From positions 1 to 53,917 of the forward strand of contig CAIWXX010000092.1 in assembly GCA_903916735.1 (NCBI GenBank): a stretch of DNA of 53,917 nt, in the 5' to 3' direction. Shown here piece by piece: positions 1-7,718 of this stretch; position 1 is the first letter of the stretch; each line of letters opens with the position of its first letter. Source of the stretch: an uncultured Acidobacteriota bacterium. Its GTDB lineage: Bacteria > Acidobacteriota > CAIWXX01. The notes under the pieces were generated by a model, which saw only the letters and a program-made list of their open reading frames with translations, did no database searches and was not told where the DNA came from. A program made the translations under genes and the position numbers.

Positions 1-38
1 CTTGACTCTCCGACCCCTTCGGTGTTCTTCTTCTCCAT
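1..38 (-). CDS. possible 5' end of a gene leaving the window
   Basis: On the minus strand an ATG at 38 is preceded by a good ribosome binding site (AAGGAG, about 9 nt upstream) and the frame stays open to the window edge, giving a start MEKKNTEGVGES. Only 12 codons are visible, so no function can be assigned. Between this start and the next gene (39-233) lies a short G+C hairpin (CCGGG-ctccaa-CCCGG, 59-74) that may be part of its leader. The call rests only on the RBS and could be chance. Confidence 0.3.
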   Translation of the reverse strand, partial: MEKKNTEGVGES

Positions 39-233
39 GGCGGCGATCTCCTTTCCTGCCGGGCTCCAACCCGGTTTGTTTTCTGCTTCAGGTAGGGTAC
101 TCGCCGCCTCTACGCTTTTCCACACCTTTTGAGGTTACCTCCCCCTATCCGTCAATCTGCTATCCATCATACACCTCTAAGCGAATATTCCATCTTCTGA
201 TATGATTATTACTCGCAATAGAAAGAAGCCGAA

Positions 234-1469
234 TTGAGCCTTATGAGTCAAACATCGTTCCATGAACGGCGATTTGGTTTGTTAGCCACGTTGGCGCTGG
301 CTCAATACCTGCCAATGATTCTTCAAGCCGATGCTATCCCGCCGCGTTCGGCTGAAATTGCCGCAAAGCAGGCCGAAAAAGCCAAACACCTCACGTCGTA
401 CCAGCCGAACTCAGTTGAACGAATTGTCACCAGGGTTCATCCCCAGGGATTCGAAAATCCGCCAGTGGGGTTTTATCCCTGGCTGGGGAGCATTTATGCC
501 GATGGAAGCGCAGCCGCCGGCACGGGATATCGACGGCCCTATGGCAACAACGGAGTGTTCGACCTTCATGGGGCTTGGTCTATCAAAAACTATAAGCTGC
601 TCGACGCATCGCTCCACCTGCCTGAAATGAGAGCCGGTTATTTTGCCACTGAGTTGACAGGCACTTATATTGATGCGCCGCAAGTCGCATATTATGGGGT
701 TGGAAACAAAACACGTAAAGCAGACAAGACGGCTTTTGATTATCAGCCAATGACGATCGGTTTTATGGAGATTTTTCGACCCATGAGCTGGTTGTCACTC
801 GGAGGCGGCTTTCAGTACCTTGAGATCGAAACAAAAGCGGCGAAGGGCTTCAGGCCATCTATCGAGAATAAATTTACTCAAACGACGGCGCCGGGGTTAG
901 GCACCGATCCGGCTTACACATGCGCTCATGCCTACGCGGAAATTAATTGGCGACAACCTGTTCGGTATTCTATCAAAGGAGGTTCCTATCGTTTTGAGTG
1001 GACTTCATTCAATCGGACAGGGGAGGACCGGTCATTTGACTTTCGCCGATTCGACATCGAAATCAAGCAATTTTTCCCAATTCGACGAGGTAACCAGGGG
1101 ATCGCCCTGAGAGGCCTAGCTTCTACGACAGGTGTGGCAAAAGGCCGGGAAGTTCCATTTTTCCTTATGCCGATGCTGGGAGGCGGGCAGGAAATGCGAG
1201 GATTCGCGGATTATCGTTTTCGAGATCGCCACCGTCTTCTTTTGACATCCGAGTATCGATGGAGACCTTCCAAATTTCTGGATATGGCCCTTTTTTATGA
1301 AGCAGGGAAGGTCGCCTCTCGAACTCGGGAGTTGAACCTGGATGAGATGCATACATGCTATGGGATTGGTGCTCGAATCCACGCACCTTATGCCATTGTT
1401 CTCAGGGTCGAAGTAGCCCACAGCATCGAAGGAACACGCCTGCTCCTTTGCGGTGGGGACGTCTTTTAG
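234..1469 (+). CDS. Omp85/BamA-TamA-like outer-membrane surface-antigen protein
   Basis: Predicted outer-membrane beta-barrel of about 411 aa. The N-terminus is hydrophobic and signal-like (residues about 15-35). The body has alternating aromatic/polar strands. Near residues 315-345 it carries the Omp85 barrel signature: a GG-EMRGF-like motif, then RFRD, then an EYRW-type strand. The length suits a barrel-only or short member without a full POTRA series, unlike BamA (about 800 aa). The start is TTG at 234 (SD AGAAAG upstream) or ATG at 243. The next gene begins 12 nt downstream, so the two are probably co-transcribed. Role (surface protein insertion or lipid/protein export) is inferred from family; the substrate is unknown. 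Confidence 0.75.
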   Translation: MSLMSQTSFHERRFGLLATLALAQYLPMILQADAIPPRSAEIAAKQAEKAKHLTSYQPNSVERIVTRVHPQGFENPPVGFYPWLGSIYADGSAAAGTGYRRPYGNNGVFDLHGAWSIKNYKLLDASLHLPEMRAGYFATELTGTYIDAPQVAYYGVGNKTRKADKTAFDYQPMTIGFMEIFRPMSWLSLGGGFQYLEIETKAAKGFRPSIENKFTQTTAPGLGTDPAYTCAHAYAEINWRQPVRYSIKGGSYRFEWTSFNRTGEDRSFDFRRFDIEIKQFFPIRRGNQGIALRGLASTTGVAKGREVPFFLMPMLGGGQEMRGFADYRFRDRHRLLLTSEYRWRPSKFLDMALFYEAGKVASRTRELNLDEMHTCYGIGARIHAPYAIVLRVEVAHSIEGTRLLLCGGDVF

Positions 1470-1481
1470 ACCGAGGCGCTG

Positions 1482-3173
1482 ATGCTCACGAGACGAAACG
1501 TGAAGTTGCTTTTGAGATACGTCTTGAGTCTCATTTTATGTTCGGTCAGCCATGCGAATGGTATTGCTGCGCCCAAATTCCATGATGATGATCCGATCCT
1601 TCGTGAACCTGAATCACAAGATGCCACCGGCGCCAAATTCCGTATCTTTGATCCGGTCTACAATAATCTGGAGAATTTCTTTTCCAAGCCGGGAGACCCG
1701 GCGCAAAATGTTCGAGCGCAGAATATCAATACAATTGATGAAGTGCCTGATTCAAGCTGGTTCACCAACCGTATCGGCACCAGACTCATGACAATGGAAG
1801 AGATTGAGAAAGGTCCATGCGACCTGGACAAGCGGCTTGCCAATTCGTTGACTGTGCTCGAAATCGATAATACCGGGGACCTTCCTGCACTGACTGTCGC
1901 TGATGCTTCAGGACAGACATGGACGATCGCATTCGATCCGCCGGCCTATCCCACGATGGCGACTGGGGCAGGGATGATTGTGTCGAGATTGTTATGGGTG
2001 ATCGGTTACAACGTGCCTGAAAGCCAGATCATTCGATTGCATATCGAGGATCTGGCGATCGATGAAAACGCTGCTATCCGGATGCCATCTCTCCAAAAGA
2101 AAAGCATCATGAGAAAAGATCTCGTCACTCTGCTACAAAAAGTTCGAAAAGAGGAGGATGGATCCATTCGAGCCTTGGCAAAGAAGGTGCCCCGGGGTCA
2201 GCCACTTGGACCATTCTGTTATGAAGGGATGCGACCGGATGACCCGAATGATGTCATTCCACACGAACATAGGAGAGAGCTTCGCGGTTTCCGCATCATA
2301 GCTGCCTGGCTTAATATCGTTAACTGCGATGCAACGCATACATATGACGCGCTTGTCTCAAAGAATGGCACGTCGACGGTGATGCATTATTTATCTGATT
2401 TTGATTCTGCGCTGGGCAGCGGAGGTTTTCGACCGCATGATTATTGGGAAGGCTATGAATACCAATTCGAAGGATTCAGATCGATATTACGAAATCTGGC
2501 GAGCTTCGGCTTTCAATCGAAGCCGTGGCAAACTATTGACTTCTTCGAATCCAGTTCCATAGGACGAATGCCCGGCGACAATACCAGATGGGATCCAATT
2601 GGCTGGAAACCATGGATGCCACATCCAGCCTTCCTGCGTGCACGCGATGATGATTCATTCTGGGCAGCCAAAAAGGTGATGGCGATATCCGATGAGCTCA
2701 TCGGGGCTGCGGTGCGAGCAGGTCAGTTGAATGATCAGAAATCAGAACTGTTCTTGAAAAAAGCACTCATTGAGCGTCGTGATTCTATTGGCAGTGCCTA
2801 TTTCACACGCTTGAATCCGATTGCGAAGCCTGCGATTGAAGCATCGGGAATATTGCAATTCAAAAACCTTGTCGCCACCAATCGGGTTGTCAATCCAACA
2901 GAAAAATACCAAGTGACTTGGTTTCTTTTCGATAACTCATCCGGCCAATCAACCTGGGTGGGAGAAACCAGCAATTCATCAGGAGAAATGGCTCCTCCGG
3001 TTGCATTGCCAAATGATCTAGACTCGATTGTAAGGATCGATATTTGTCAGGTGGTCCAGCAAATGCCATGCTGGGAACGACCATTGACGGTGTTTTTCCG
3101 CTTGACACAAAAGGGGTGGAAACTCATCGGCCTCGAACACTCATGTGTTATTGCAAATCAGTCCGCTCGATGA
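1482..3173 (+). CDS. conserved-looking secreted protein of unknown function, possibly kinase-fold
   Basis: 563 aa with an N-terminal hydrophobic segment (about 9-28) typical of a signal peptide. The early part contains a PDSSWFTNR motif. The middle contains a segment beginning HRRELRGF followed by an AAWLN helix and then an HYLSDFDSALGS motif, which resembles the DFG-like part of HipA/atypical kinase folds. The residue expected to be the catalytic Asp/Asn pair is not clear, so kinase activity is speculative. It follows the Omp85-like gene by 12 nt, with a GAGG-type RBS, and is probably in the same operon. I do not recognise a named family; a surface or periplasmic partner of the barrel is an inference from linkage. 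Confidence 0.6.
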   Translation: MLTRRNVKLLLRYVLSLILCSVSHANGIAAPKFHDDDPILREPESQDATGAKFRIFDPVYNNLENFFSKPGDPAQNVRAQNINTIDEVPDSSWFTNRIGTRLMTMEEIEKGPCDLDKRLANSLTVLEIDNTGDLPALTVADASGQTWTIAFDPPAYPTMATGAGMIVSRLLWVIGYNVPESQIIRLHIEDLAIDENAAIRMPSLQKKSIMRKDLVTLLQKVRKEEDGSIRALAKKVPRGQPLGPFCYEGMRPDDPNDVIPHEHRRELRGFRIIAAWLNIVNCDATHTYDALVSKNGTSTVMHYLSDFDSALGSGGFRPHDYWEGYEYQFEGFRSILRNLASFGFQSKPWQTIDFFESSSIGRMPGDNTRWDPIGWKPWMPHPAFLRARDDDSFWAAKKVMAISDELIGAAVRAGQLNDQKSELFLKKALIERRDSIGSAYFTRLNPIAKPAIEASGILQFKNLVATNRVVNPTEKYQVTWFLFDNSSGQSTWVGETSNSSGEMAPPVALPNDLDSIVRIDICQVVQQMPCWERPLTVFFRLTQKGWKLIGLEHSCVIANQSAR

Positions 3174-3296
3174 TAGTTATAATTGCCATCGTAATGACGA
3201 GAAAAATAAGCACAGATCCCGGGTCATTCCACGGCTTTGCCTTGAATGAAGGCCTCACTGAGCTCGCAGATCAGGTGGTCCTAAACGTAGACAGGG

Positions 3297-3338
3297 ACGT
3301 AAACGTGATCGATCAGCGCCTTTCGTCCACGTTTACGT
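3297..3338. repeat. inverted repeat ACGTAAACGTG / CACGTTTACGT
   Basis: Two perfect 11-nt arms (3297-3307 and 3328-3338) separated by 20 nt form a hairpin just upstream of the AT-rich sulfatase-like gene. The right arm continues with a further TTTACG unit, so the element is built from ACGTTT/ACGTAG-like hexamers. A similar hexamer repeat (ACGTCTACG twice) lies at 33484-33504. It may be a small mobile hairpin or a terminator for the preceding operon. Confidence 0.65.
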
Positions 3339-3403
3339 TTACGATATATGCTCTGGAGTCTCTAACCATATGTTGGTAAGGATCATGAGCCAAGGTGCCT
3401 AGA

Positions 3404-4864
3404 ATGAATACTATTAATAATAAACTTTATAAAAAGCGCAATATTTTCTATGTTTTTCTAATATCGACTTTTCCATCAACTTATCTCTATGTGCAAAACA
3501 TACAAGAAGTGTCGTTGAGGAGGGTAGCTCCTCCGATCCTTATTAATTTATTTGTGACAGCTTTTCTATGGTTTATTTGTAGTTTCATCTGGAATGAAGT
3601 TTACAAAAAGGCGATTATTATTTTCCTTTTATTGATAATCATTGAGCATTATGGGCTAATATTTGATTTCCTTCAAAATATAGCGATCGGTTTTGATTAT
3701 TCTCTTAATCATTTAATTCTTATACCTGTTTTGATAAGTTGTTGGGTTTATTGTGCAATTCAAATTTCCAAATCTAAACAGTCTTACGTATTAGTTAATA
3801 GAACGCTAAATTTTGCGGTATCGCTGGTATTCTGTTGGAACCTTGCTAATATTTTTTTCTTCCATTTGCCTTTATTATGCAAGAGTTATAAAGAACAAAC
3901 GAATCTTCAAAATGAAATTTCCAAAACTTTCAAAAGTAACAAAAACCCTGATATTTATTATATCATTTTTGATGAATTTGCTAGCATCGAATCCATGCAA
4001 AATCTCTTTCATTATGATGCATCAAAATTGAGTGAGAAACTGCAGATGGAGGGATTTTATTTTGCCAGTCAAAGTCGTGGGTTGTATGCATTTACGCAAT
4101 TTTCGCTGGCATCTTCCTTGAACATGCAGAGAGTGCCAAAAGGTTCCGATCCATACCAAATGGTTAGAGAGAGTCGAGTGGTTCATTTCTTAAAAAGAAA
4201 CGGTTATAGAATTATTGACCTTTCATCCGATTCAAATTTGCGATTTGCTGAGGCCGATGAGCGATATTCATATTCACTCGCTCATATTTCAATATTCTTT
4301 GATAAATATTACTATTCTCTTTTTGAATGGTCAATACTTTGCTACTTTTCAGAAGAATGGGCAAAAAAGAGAAGTGAATTATCCAAGTACTTTTATGACG
4401 AAACGCTATATTTTCTTCATACTCTTCAGGCCGTTGTGAAATTGAATAGTCCTAAATTTGTTTTCGTTCATCTCGTTTGTCCACATGAGCCTTTCGTATT
4501 TGATCGTTATGGTCATATGCAGGATCTCAATCATCTTTATGATCACTCAAATAGGAAATATTATTTGGAACAATATATTTTTATGAGTGAGCAAATGCTG
4601 AAGGTTTCCAAATACATCATCCAACATTCTTCTCAGCCTCCCATCATAATTTTGCAGGCTGATCATGGCTATCGCGGAGAGCTCGGGAGAGGTGGTTCTA
4701 AGATACCTCCATCTGAAATTCTAAAGATTTTCAACATGCTTTACTTACCCCGATTTCCGGTTGATGATTTTGATCCATCTTTATCACCGATAAATACATT
4801 TCGACTAATTTTTAACTTCTATTTCGGTCAGCATCTGCCGCTCTTGAATATTGATTTGGGTTAG
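3404..4864 (+). CDS. membrane-anchored sulfatase/alkaline-phosphatase-superfamily protein
   Basis: About 486 aa. Residues about 10-170 contain four to five membrane helices; the rest is an extracytoplasmic alkaline-phosphatase-fold domain. The metal-site and nucleophile landmarks are YIIFDEFAS (Asp), AFTQFSLASSLNM (candidate Thr nucleophile), HLVCPHEPF and LQADHGY (Asp-His). This architecture is that of phosphoethanolamine/phosphoglycerol transferases and related LPS- or glycan-modifying enzymes; the exact substrate cannot be read. ATG 3404 is preferred over GTG 3395 because AAGGTG sits 6 nt before it. The gene is strikingly AT-rich against its neighbours, uses many AAT/TTT/ATA codons, and follows an inverted repeat, so acquisition by transfer is likely. 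Confidence 0.75.
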   Translation: MNTINNKLYKKRNIFYVFLISTFPSTYLYVQNIQEVSLRRVAPPILINLFVTAFLWFICSFIWNEVYKKAIIIFLLLIIIEHYGLIFDFLQNIAIGFDYSLNHLILIPVLISCWVYCAIQISKSKQSYVLVNRTLNFAVSLVFCWNLANIFFFHLPLLCKSYKEQTNLQNEISKTFKSNKNPDIYYIIFDEFASIESMQNLFHYDASKLSEKLQMEGFYFASQSRGLYAFTQFSLASSLNMQRVPKGSDPYQMVRESRVVHFLKRNGYRIIDLSSDSNLRFAEADERYSYSLAHISIFFDKYYYSLFEWSILCYFSEEWAKKRSELSKYFYDETLYFLHTLQAVVKLNSPKFVFVHLVCPHEPFVFDRYGHMQDLNHLYDHSNRKYYLEQYIFMSEQMLKVSKYIIQHSSQPPIIILQADHGYRGELGRGGSKIPPSEILKIFNMLYLPRFPVDDFDPSLSPINTFRLIFNFYFGQHLPLLNIDLG

Positions 4865-4996
4865 GCTGAAGAGGCGATGCATAGATGATTATCGAAATCT
4901 CTTAATTTGAGGATATCCTGAAATTGATTGAAATTTGAATAGTGGCTCCAACTGTGGAAGAATCCACGGAGCAGAAATAGAGAATGAAGCCACCGA

Positions 4997-5520
4997 ATGA
5001 GAGTAGACACAAGGATGAAGAATAATACAGCCAAGGCGATACAGGAACCCGGCTTGGCGGCACGCATGCTTCAGAACGTCGGTCGGGCCAAACAGGCGTT
5101 TGATGCGATTCACATGGAGATGGGACGACTGGTCGCGAAGTCTATCATGCTGATGGAGCGGCAGAAGCGATCGGGGCCAGATTCTCACCCGGAAGACCCG
5201 GAGATTAGGAAGTGGGCCCGTCAACCCGGATCGGTGTATATGGGAGATCAAAAGGCCCCATTAGAGCAGCCGCGACTTCGCGGTTCGAACGGAGAAATCC
5301 CACTCGATACATACCAGAAGTTGAGGAAGCCGGGAGCATACGCTGAGGAACGCCTTGGACATGTTTTCCGTGATGTCTTGTCCGGAAGTAGGGGGAGGGA
5401 GATCGTTACAAACTCAACAGCCGAGCTTGGTGTCTCGCCGAGAGCCATTTCTAAGCACTTGGTCAAAACCATGGACATCAAGCTCCAGGAGCTCAAGGAA
5501 CTAAACCAATCTTTATTTTA
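4997..5520 (+). pseudogene. N-terminal remnant of an IS256/mutator-type transposase
   Basis: About 175 codons resemble the N-terminal part of mutator-family transposases: an EMGRL helix, a PGSVYMGDQK segment, then PRLRG-x-GEIPL, a degraded VLSGSRGRE box and LGVSPRAISK (helix-turn-helix). The DDE catalytic portion is absent, so it cannot be active. The reading frame remains open through the end of the fragment and continues in frame into the next gene (start 5540), giving an apparent 440-aa fusion. Terminal inverted repeats were not found. Confidence 0.7.
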
Positions 5521-5527
5521 TTTCCAG

Positions 5528-5534
5528 AAAGGAG
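5528..5534 (+). promoter_or_regulatory. ribosome binding site that sets the start of the barrel-like gene
   Basis: AAAGGAG lies 5 nt before ATG 5540. The ATG is followed by a clear signal peptide, showing that the true gene starts here and not at the upstream in-frame ATG at 4997 in transposase remnant sequence. Confidence 0.75.
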
Positions 5535-5539
5535 CACGC

Positions 5540-6319
5540 ATGATCGGAGATCGTATTCTTAAAACAGCTATTTTCGTTTTTTTGGTTTGTGCCGGACTTC
5601 ACATGGCCTTTGCTGAAACCGAGGATTTCAAGAAATTGCCGGAAGGAATGAGGCTTCCGTTACGCTATGGAATCGGATTTACATTTTATACGCAAAGTCA
5701 AAATTACATTATTGATAGCCTTGATGTTGGAATTCCAATATTTAATCCGGCTATGGCCGATCTCATTAAGGTTAAGAATGACACAACAACCGAGCATATC
5801 TCGGTCGATTGCTGGCTATTGCCGTTCCTTGACGTCGAAGCTCTTGTGGGAAGGGTTCATGGCACGACAAAAGTTAAAATCTCCGAGCTTCGCCTGCCCA
5901 TTCCACTCAGCGATCTCACAATAAAATATGACGGTTTGGTTTACGGGACTGGATTGACGCTGGCCGGAGGCCATGATCGTTACTTTGGGAGCTTCACTAC
6001 TCAGTACACCGGTACGGATCTTAATCTCAATGAATCCTCCGTGACAGCTATCGTTTTAACTCCCAAAGCTGGTGTGACGTTCAGCCGGGCGGCGATTTGG
6101 GCAGGAGCCATGTATCAACGTGCCAAAGAGGATCATCGAGGACGGTATACCATCCCATTTTTTGGTAACGTGTCATATTCTGTTAAGCTCCATGAGAAAT
6201 CCCCCTGGAATTTTCAAGCGGGATTCACGAGCGAGTTGGCGAAACACTGGCTCATTGTCGCCGAAGGTGGTCTTGGTGACCGAAAATCTTTGCTCGCCCG
6301 CATCGAATATCGCCTTTAA
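5540..6319 (+). CDS. secreted, probably outer-membrane beta-barrel-like protein
   Basis: 259 aa. A signal peptide (MIGDRILKTAIFVFLVCAG, ending near AFA-ETED) is followed by a body of alternating strands with glycines and aromatics, ending in a YRL C-terminus typical of barrel proteins. It resembles generic outer-membrane or porin-like proteins of about 250 aa with no named family recognised. The start is fixed by the strong RBS at 5528-5534. Upstream in-frame codons belong to a transposase remnant. It stands alone; 225 bp follow without a recognised gene. Confidence 0.65.
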   Translation: MIGDRILKTAIFVFLVCAGLHMAFAETEDFKKLPEGMRLPLRYGIGFTFYTQSQNYIIDSLDVGIPIFNPAMADLIKVKNDTTTEHISVDCWLLPFLDVEALVGRVHGTTKVKISELRLPIPLSDLTIKYDGLVYGTGLTLAGGHDRYFGSFTTQYTGTDLNLNESSVTAIVLTPKAGVTFSRAAIWAGAMYQRAKEDHRGRYTIPFFGNVSYSVKLHEKSPWNFQAGFTSELAKHWLIVAEGGLGDRKSLLARIEYRL

Positions 6320-6544
6320 GCTCCTTGGCAGATTCGGTGAGTGGAAGAGACCTGTTAAGACACGCCCGCATTGTGCGCGATGAATCGACTGCATCAATAC
6401 ATGCAATGAAAGATGCGATGTGAAGAATGCCGCCGAATCGGCGGTGTCGCGAGTTACTATTTGTCCGACAGCACTCTCAGATTTTTTTTCCTTCATGCAA
6501 GTGGAATTGCTGCTGACAGAGCGTACGATGATGATCTGCACGTT

Positions 6545-7031
6545 TTAGGCTTGATCTTTCGGAGTCGGCTTGTTTGAAAAGGTGAGATCGAGGTTTTTCT
6601 CATTGCGCAGATAGGCATGCCCTTTTTCGTCTGTAATTCAGAACTCATCTGCTGGCGACGTTGCGACAATTTGCTTGAGCCGGGTGCGAATCTCAGACGA
6701 GGATATTGCTGCATGGTTTTCCGCAATATCAACGAGGTGGGCGAGGAGAGTCGCTTCAACCAGCATCTGATACCCGATCAGATCCTCTGCCTTCTCAGGA
6801 ACGTCCGTGACAAAGCGATCACTCGCTTCCAAGACATCGATGACGGCAGCTGCTTTTTCCGCGGCTTCATCGATGAGAGCGCGGCGCGTATCGATGATCA
6901 CGATATAGCTGTTAACGGCCAGTGTAATCGCAAGGACGAACGCAAAGATGATGATCAGCTGTGTCCTGAGTCCTATGAGAATTCTCCTGATGTTATCCGG
7001 CTGCTCATCGACAATATCGGTCTTGACTCAT
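6545..7031 (-). pseudogene. broken membrane sensor N-terminus with in-frame TGA
   Basis: Read on the minus strand from ATG 7031 the sequence gives MSQD. Removing one base of the CC at 7019-7020 lets it continue as DIVDEQPDNIRRILIGL, a membrane helix (LIIIFAFVLAITLAVNSYIV), and an extracytoplasmic four-helix/Cache-like sensor segment. An in-frame TGA at 6638-6640 interrupts ...SPADEF and the frame then continues ITDEKGHAYLRNEKN to a TAA at 6545. The position of the TGA fits a Trp in a DEFWITDEKG-type motif (my recollection of such sensors), so a nonsense mutation is the simplest explanation. A selenocysteine tRNA lies 96 bp upstream on the same strand, so recoding is an alternative. The output domain is absent. 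Confidence 0.55.
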
Positions 7032-7077
7032 CTGTGTGATGTGCAAAAGCCCAGTGGTCAAATGAAGACAAATGCTG

Positions 7078-7095
7078 AACGGGAAAATACCCGTT
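7078..7095 (-). terminator. possible hairpin terminator after tRNA-Sec
   Basis: A perfect 6-bp stem (AACGGG-aaaata-CCCGTT), extendable by GCT/AGC with a one-base bulge, sits about 32 nt beyond the 3' end of the tRNA. It is not followed by a U-run, so the assignment is weak. Confidence 0.35.
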
Positions 7096-7126
7096 AGCAT
7101 CATAATGATAGCTCCTGCAAACTCCC

Positions 7127-7221
7127 TGGCGGAGGCGGATGGGAATCGAACCCACCCAACGGCCATAAGCCGCCGCACTGGATTTGAAGTCCAGGGGAGC
7201 CACCAGACCCCTTTCGCCTCC
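7127..7221 (-). tRNA. selC: tRNA-Sec (UCA anticodon)
   Basis: On the minus strand a 95-nt tRNA begins GGAGGCGAAAGGGG and ends GCCTCCGCCA, with encoded CCA. The anticodon arm is CTGGA-CTTCAAA-TCCAG, giving anticodon TCA. The D-region and the extended variable arm (TGCGGCGGC-TTAT-GGCCGTTG type) and the 95-nt length are characteristic of selenocysteine tRNA, not of a suppressor. The T loop is GTTCGATTC. It implies SelA, SelB and SelD elsewhere in the genome. No selenoprotein is certain in this window. Confidence 0.93.
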
Positions 7222-7227
7222 ATGCCG

Positions 7228-7233
7228 ATTATA
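7228..7233 (-). promoter_or_regulatory. -10 box of the tRNA-Sec promoter
   Basis: A perfect TATAAT on the minus strand ends 6 nt before the first base of the tRNA, so the predicted transcription start is G1 of the mature tRNA (7221). The -35 region is weak (TCGACA with a 19-nt spacer, or GACAGG with 17 nt). Confidence 0.65.
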
Positions 7234-7307
7234 CCGTCATTCAGGTGATGCCTGTCGACACTTGAGGACGCCTCCATTTATTGGACATCGCACATTATCT
7301 TCAGGAT

Positions 7308-7718
7308 TCATAGTCCAGCGTTGTGTCGCTGAATCAAGGCCTCGACAGCCTTCACCAAATCTCGTGGATCAACGATCGGCTTGGCCAGATAGGCATCCGC
7401 ATGGCTCTCATTCAGCAGCCGTTCTTCATCGCCACGCATCGCATGAGCTGTTGAAAGCAGTATCGGAATTGAGCTGGAATGGGAATCTGATTTGATCCGC
7501 CTGGAAATCTCTAGACCATCGATGGGCCGGCCTTCATAGATGCATCCATGGAGAGTGACATCCATGATGATGACATGGACTTGACGCTGGGATGTCAATG
7601 CGAATATCTCTTGAGGATCATTCGATTGAATCACCCTGTAGCCACCCAACCGTTGCAGAGAAATCTCCATCATCCGCCCGCCTGCCGGATCGCCGTCGAC
7701 GAGCAGAACAGTCTTCAT
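7308..7718 (-). CDS. single-domain response regulator (CheY-like receiver)
   Basis: 136 aa forming one receiver domain: an acidic pocket at VDGDP (residues 7-11), the phospho-acceptor Asp in IIMDVTL, the conserved Ser/Thr in LLSTAHA and the switch Lys in LAKPI. There is no output domain, so it probably acts by protein-protein contact or phosphorelay. Its ATG overlaps the stop of the upstream histidine kinase by 4 nt, so the two form a translationally coupled sensor-regulator pair. Confidence 0.9.
   Translation of the reverse strand: MKTVLLVDGDPAGGRMMEISLQRLGGYRVIQSNDPQEIFALTSQRQVHVIIMDVTLHGCIYEGRPIDGLEISRRIKSDSHSSSIPILLSTAHAMRGDEERLLNESHADAYLAKPIVDPRDLVKAVEALIQRHNAGL

Noticed and set aside
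2-205. 67-codon plus-strand frame at the window start
   Set aside because: Composition is Ser/Pro-rich and unlike neighbours, and a better RBS-supported start lies on the opposite strand.
6545-7031. TGA read as tryptophan (alternative genetic code)
   Set aside because: TGA ends several intact genes in the window (for example the gene ending at 3173) and Trp is coded by TGG throughout.
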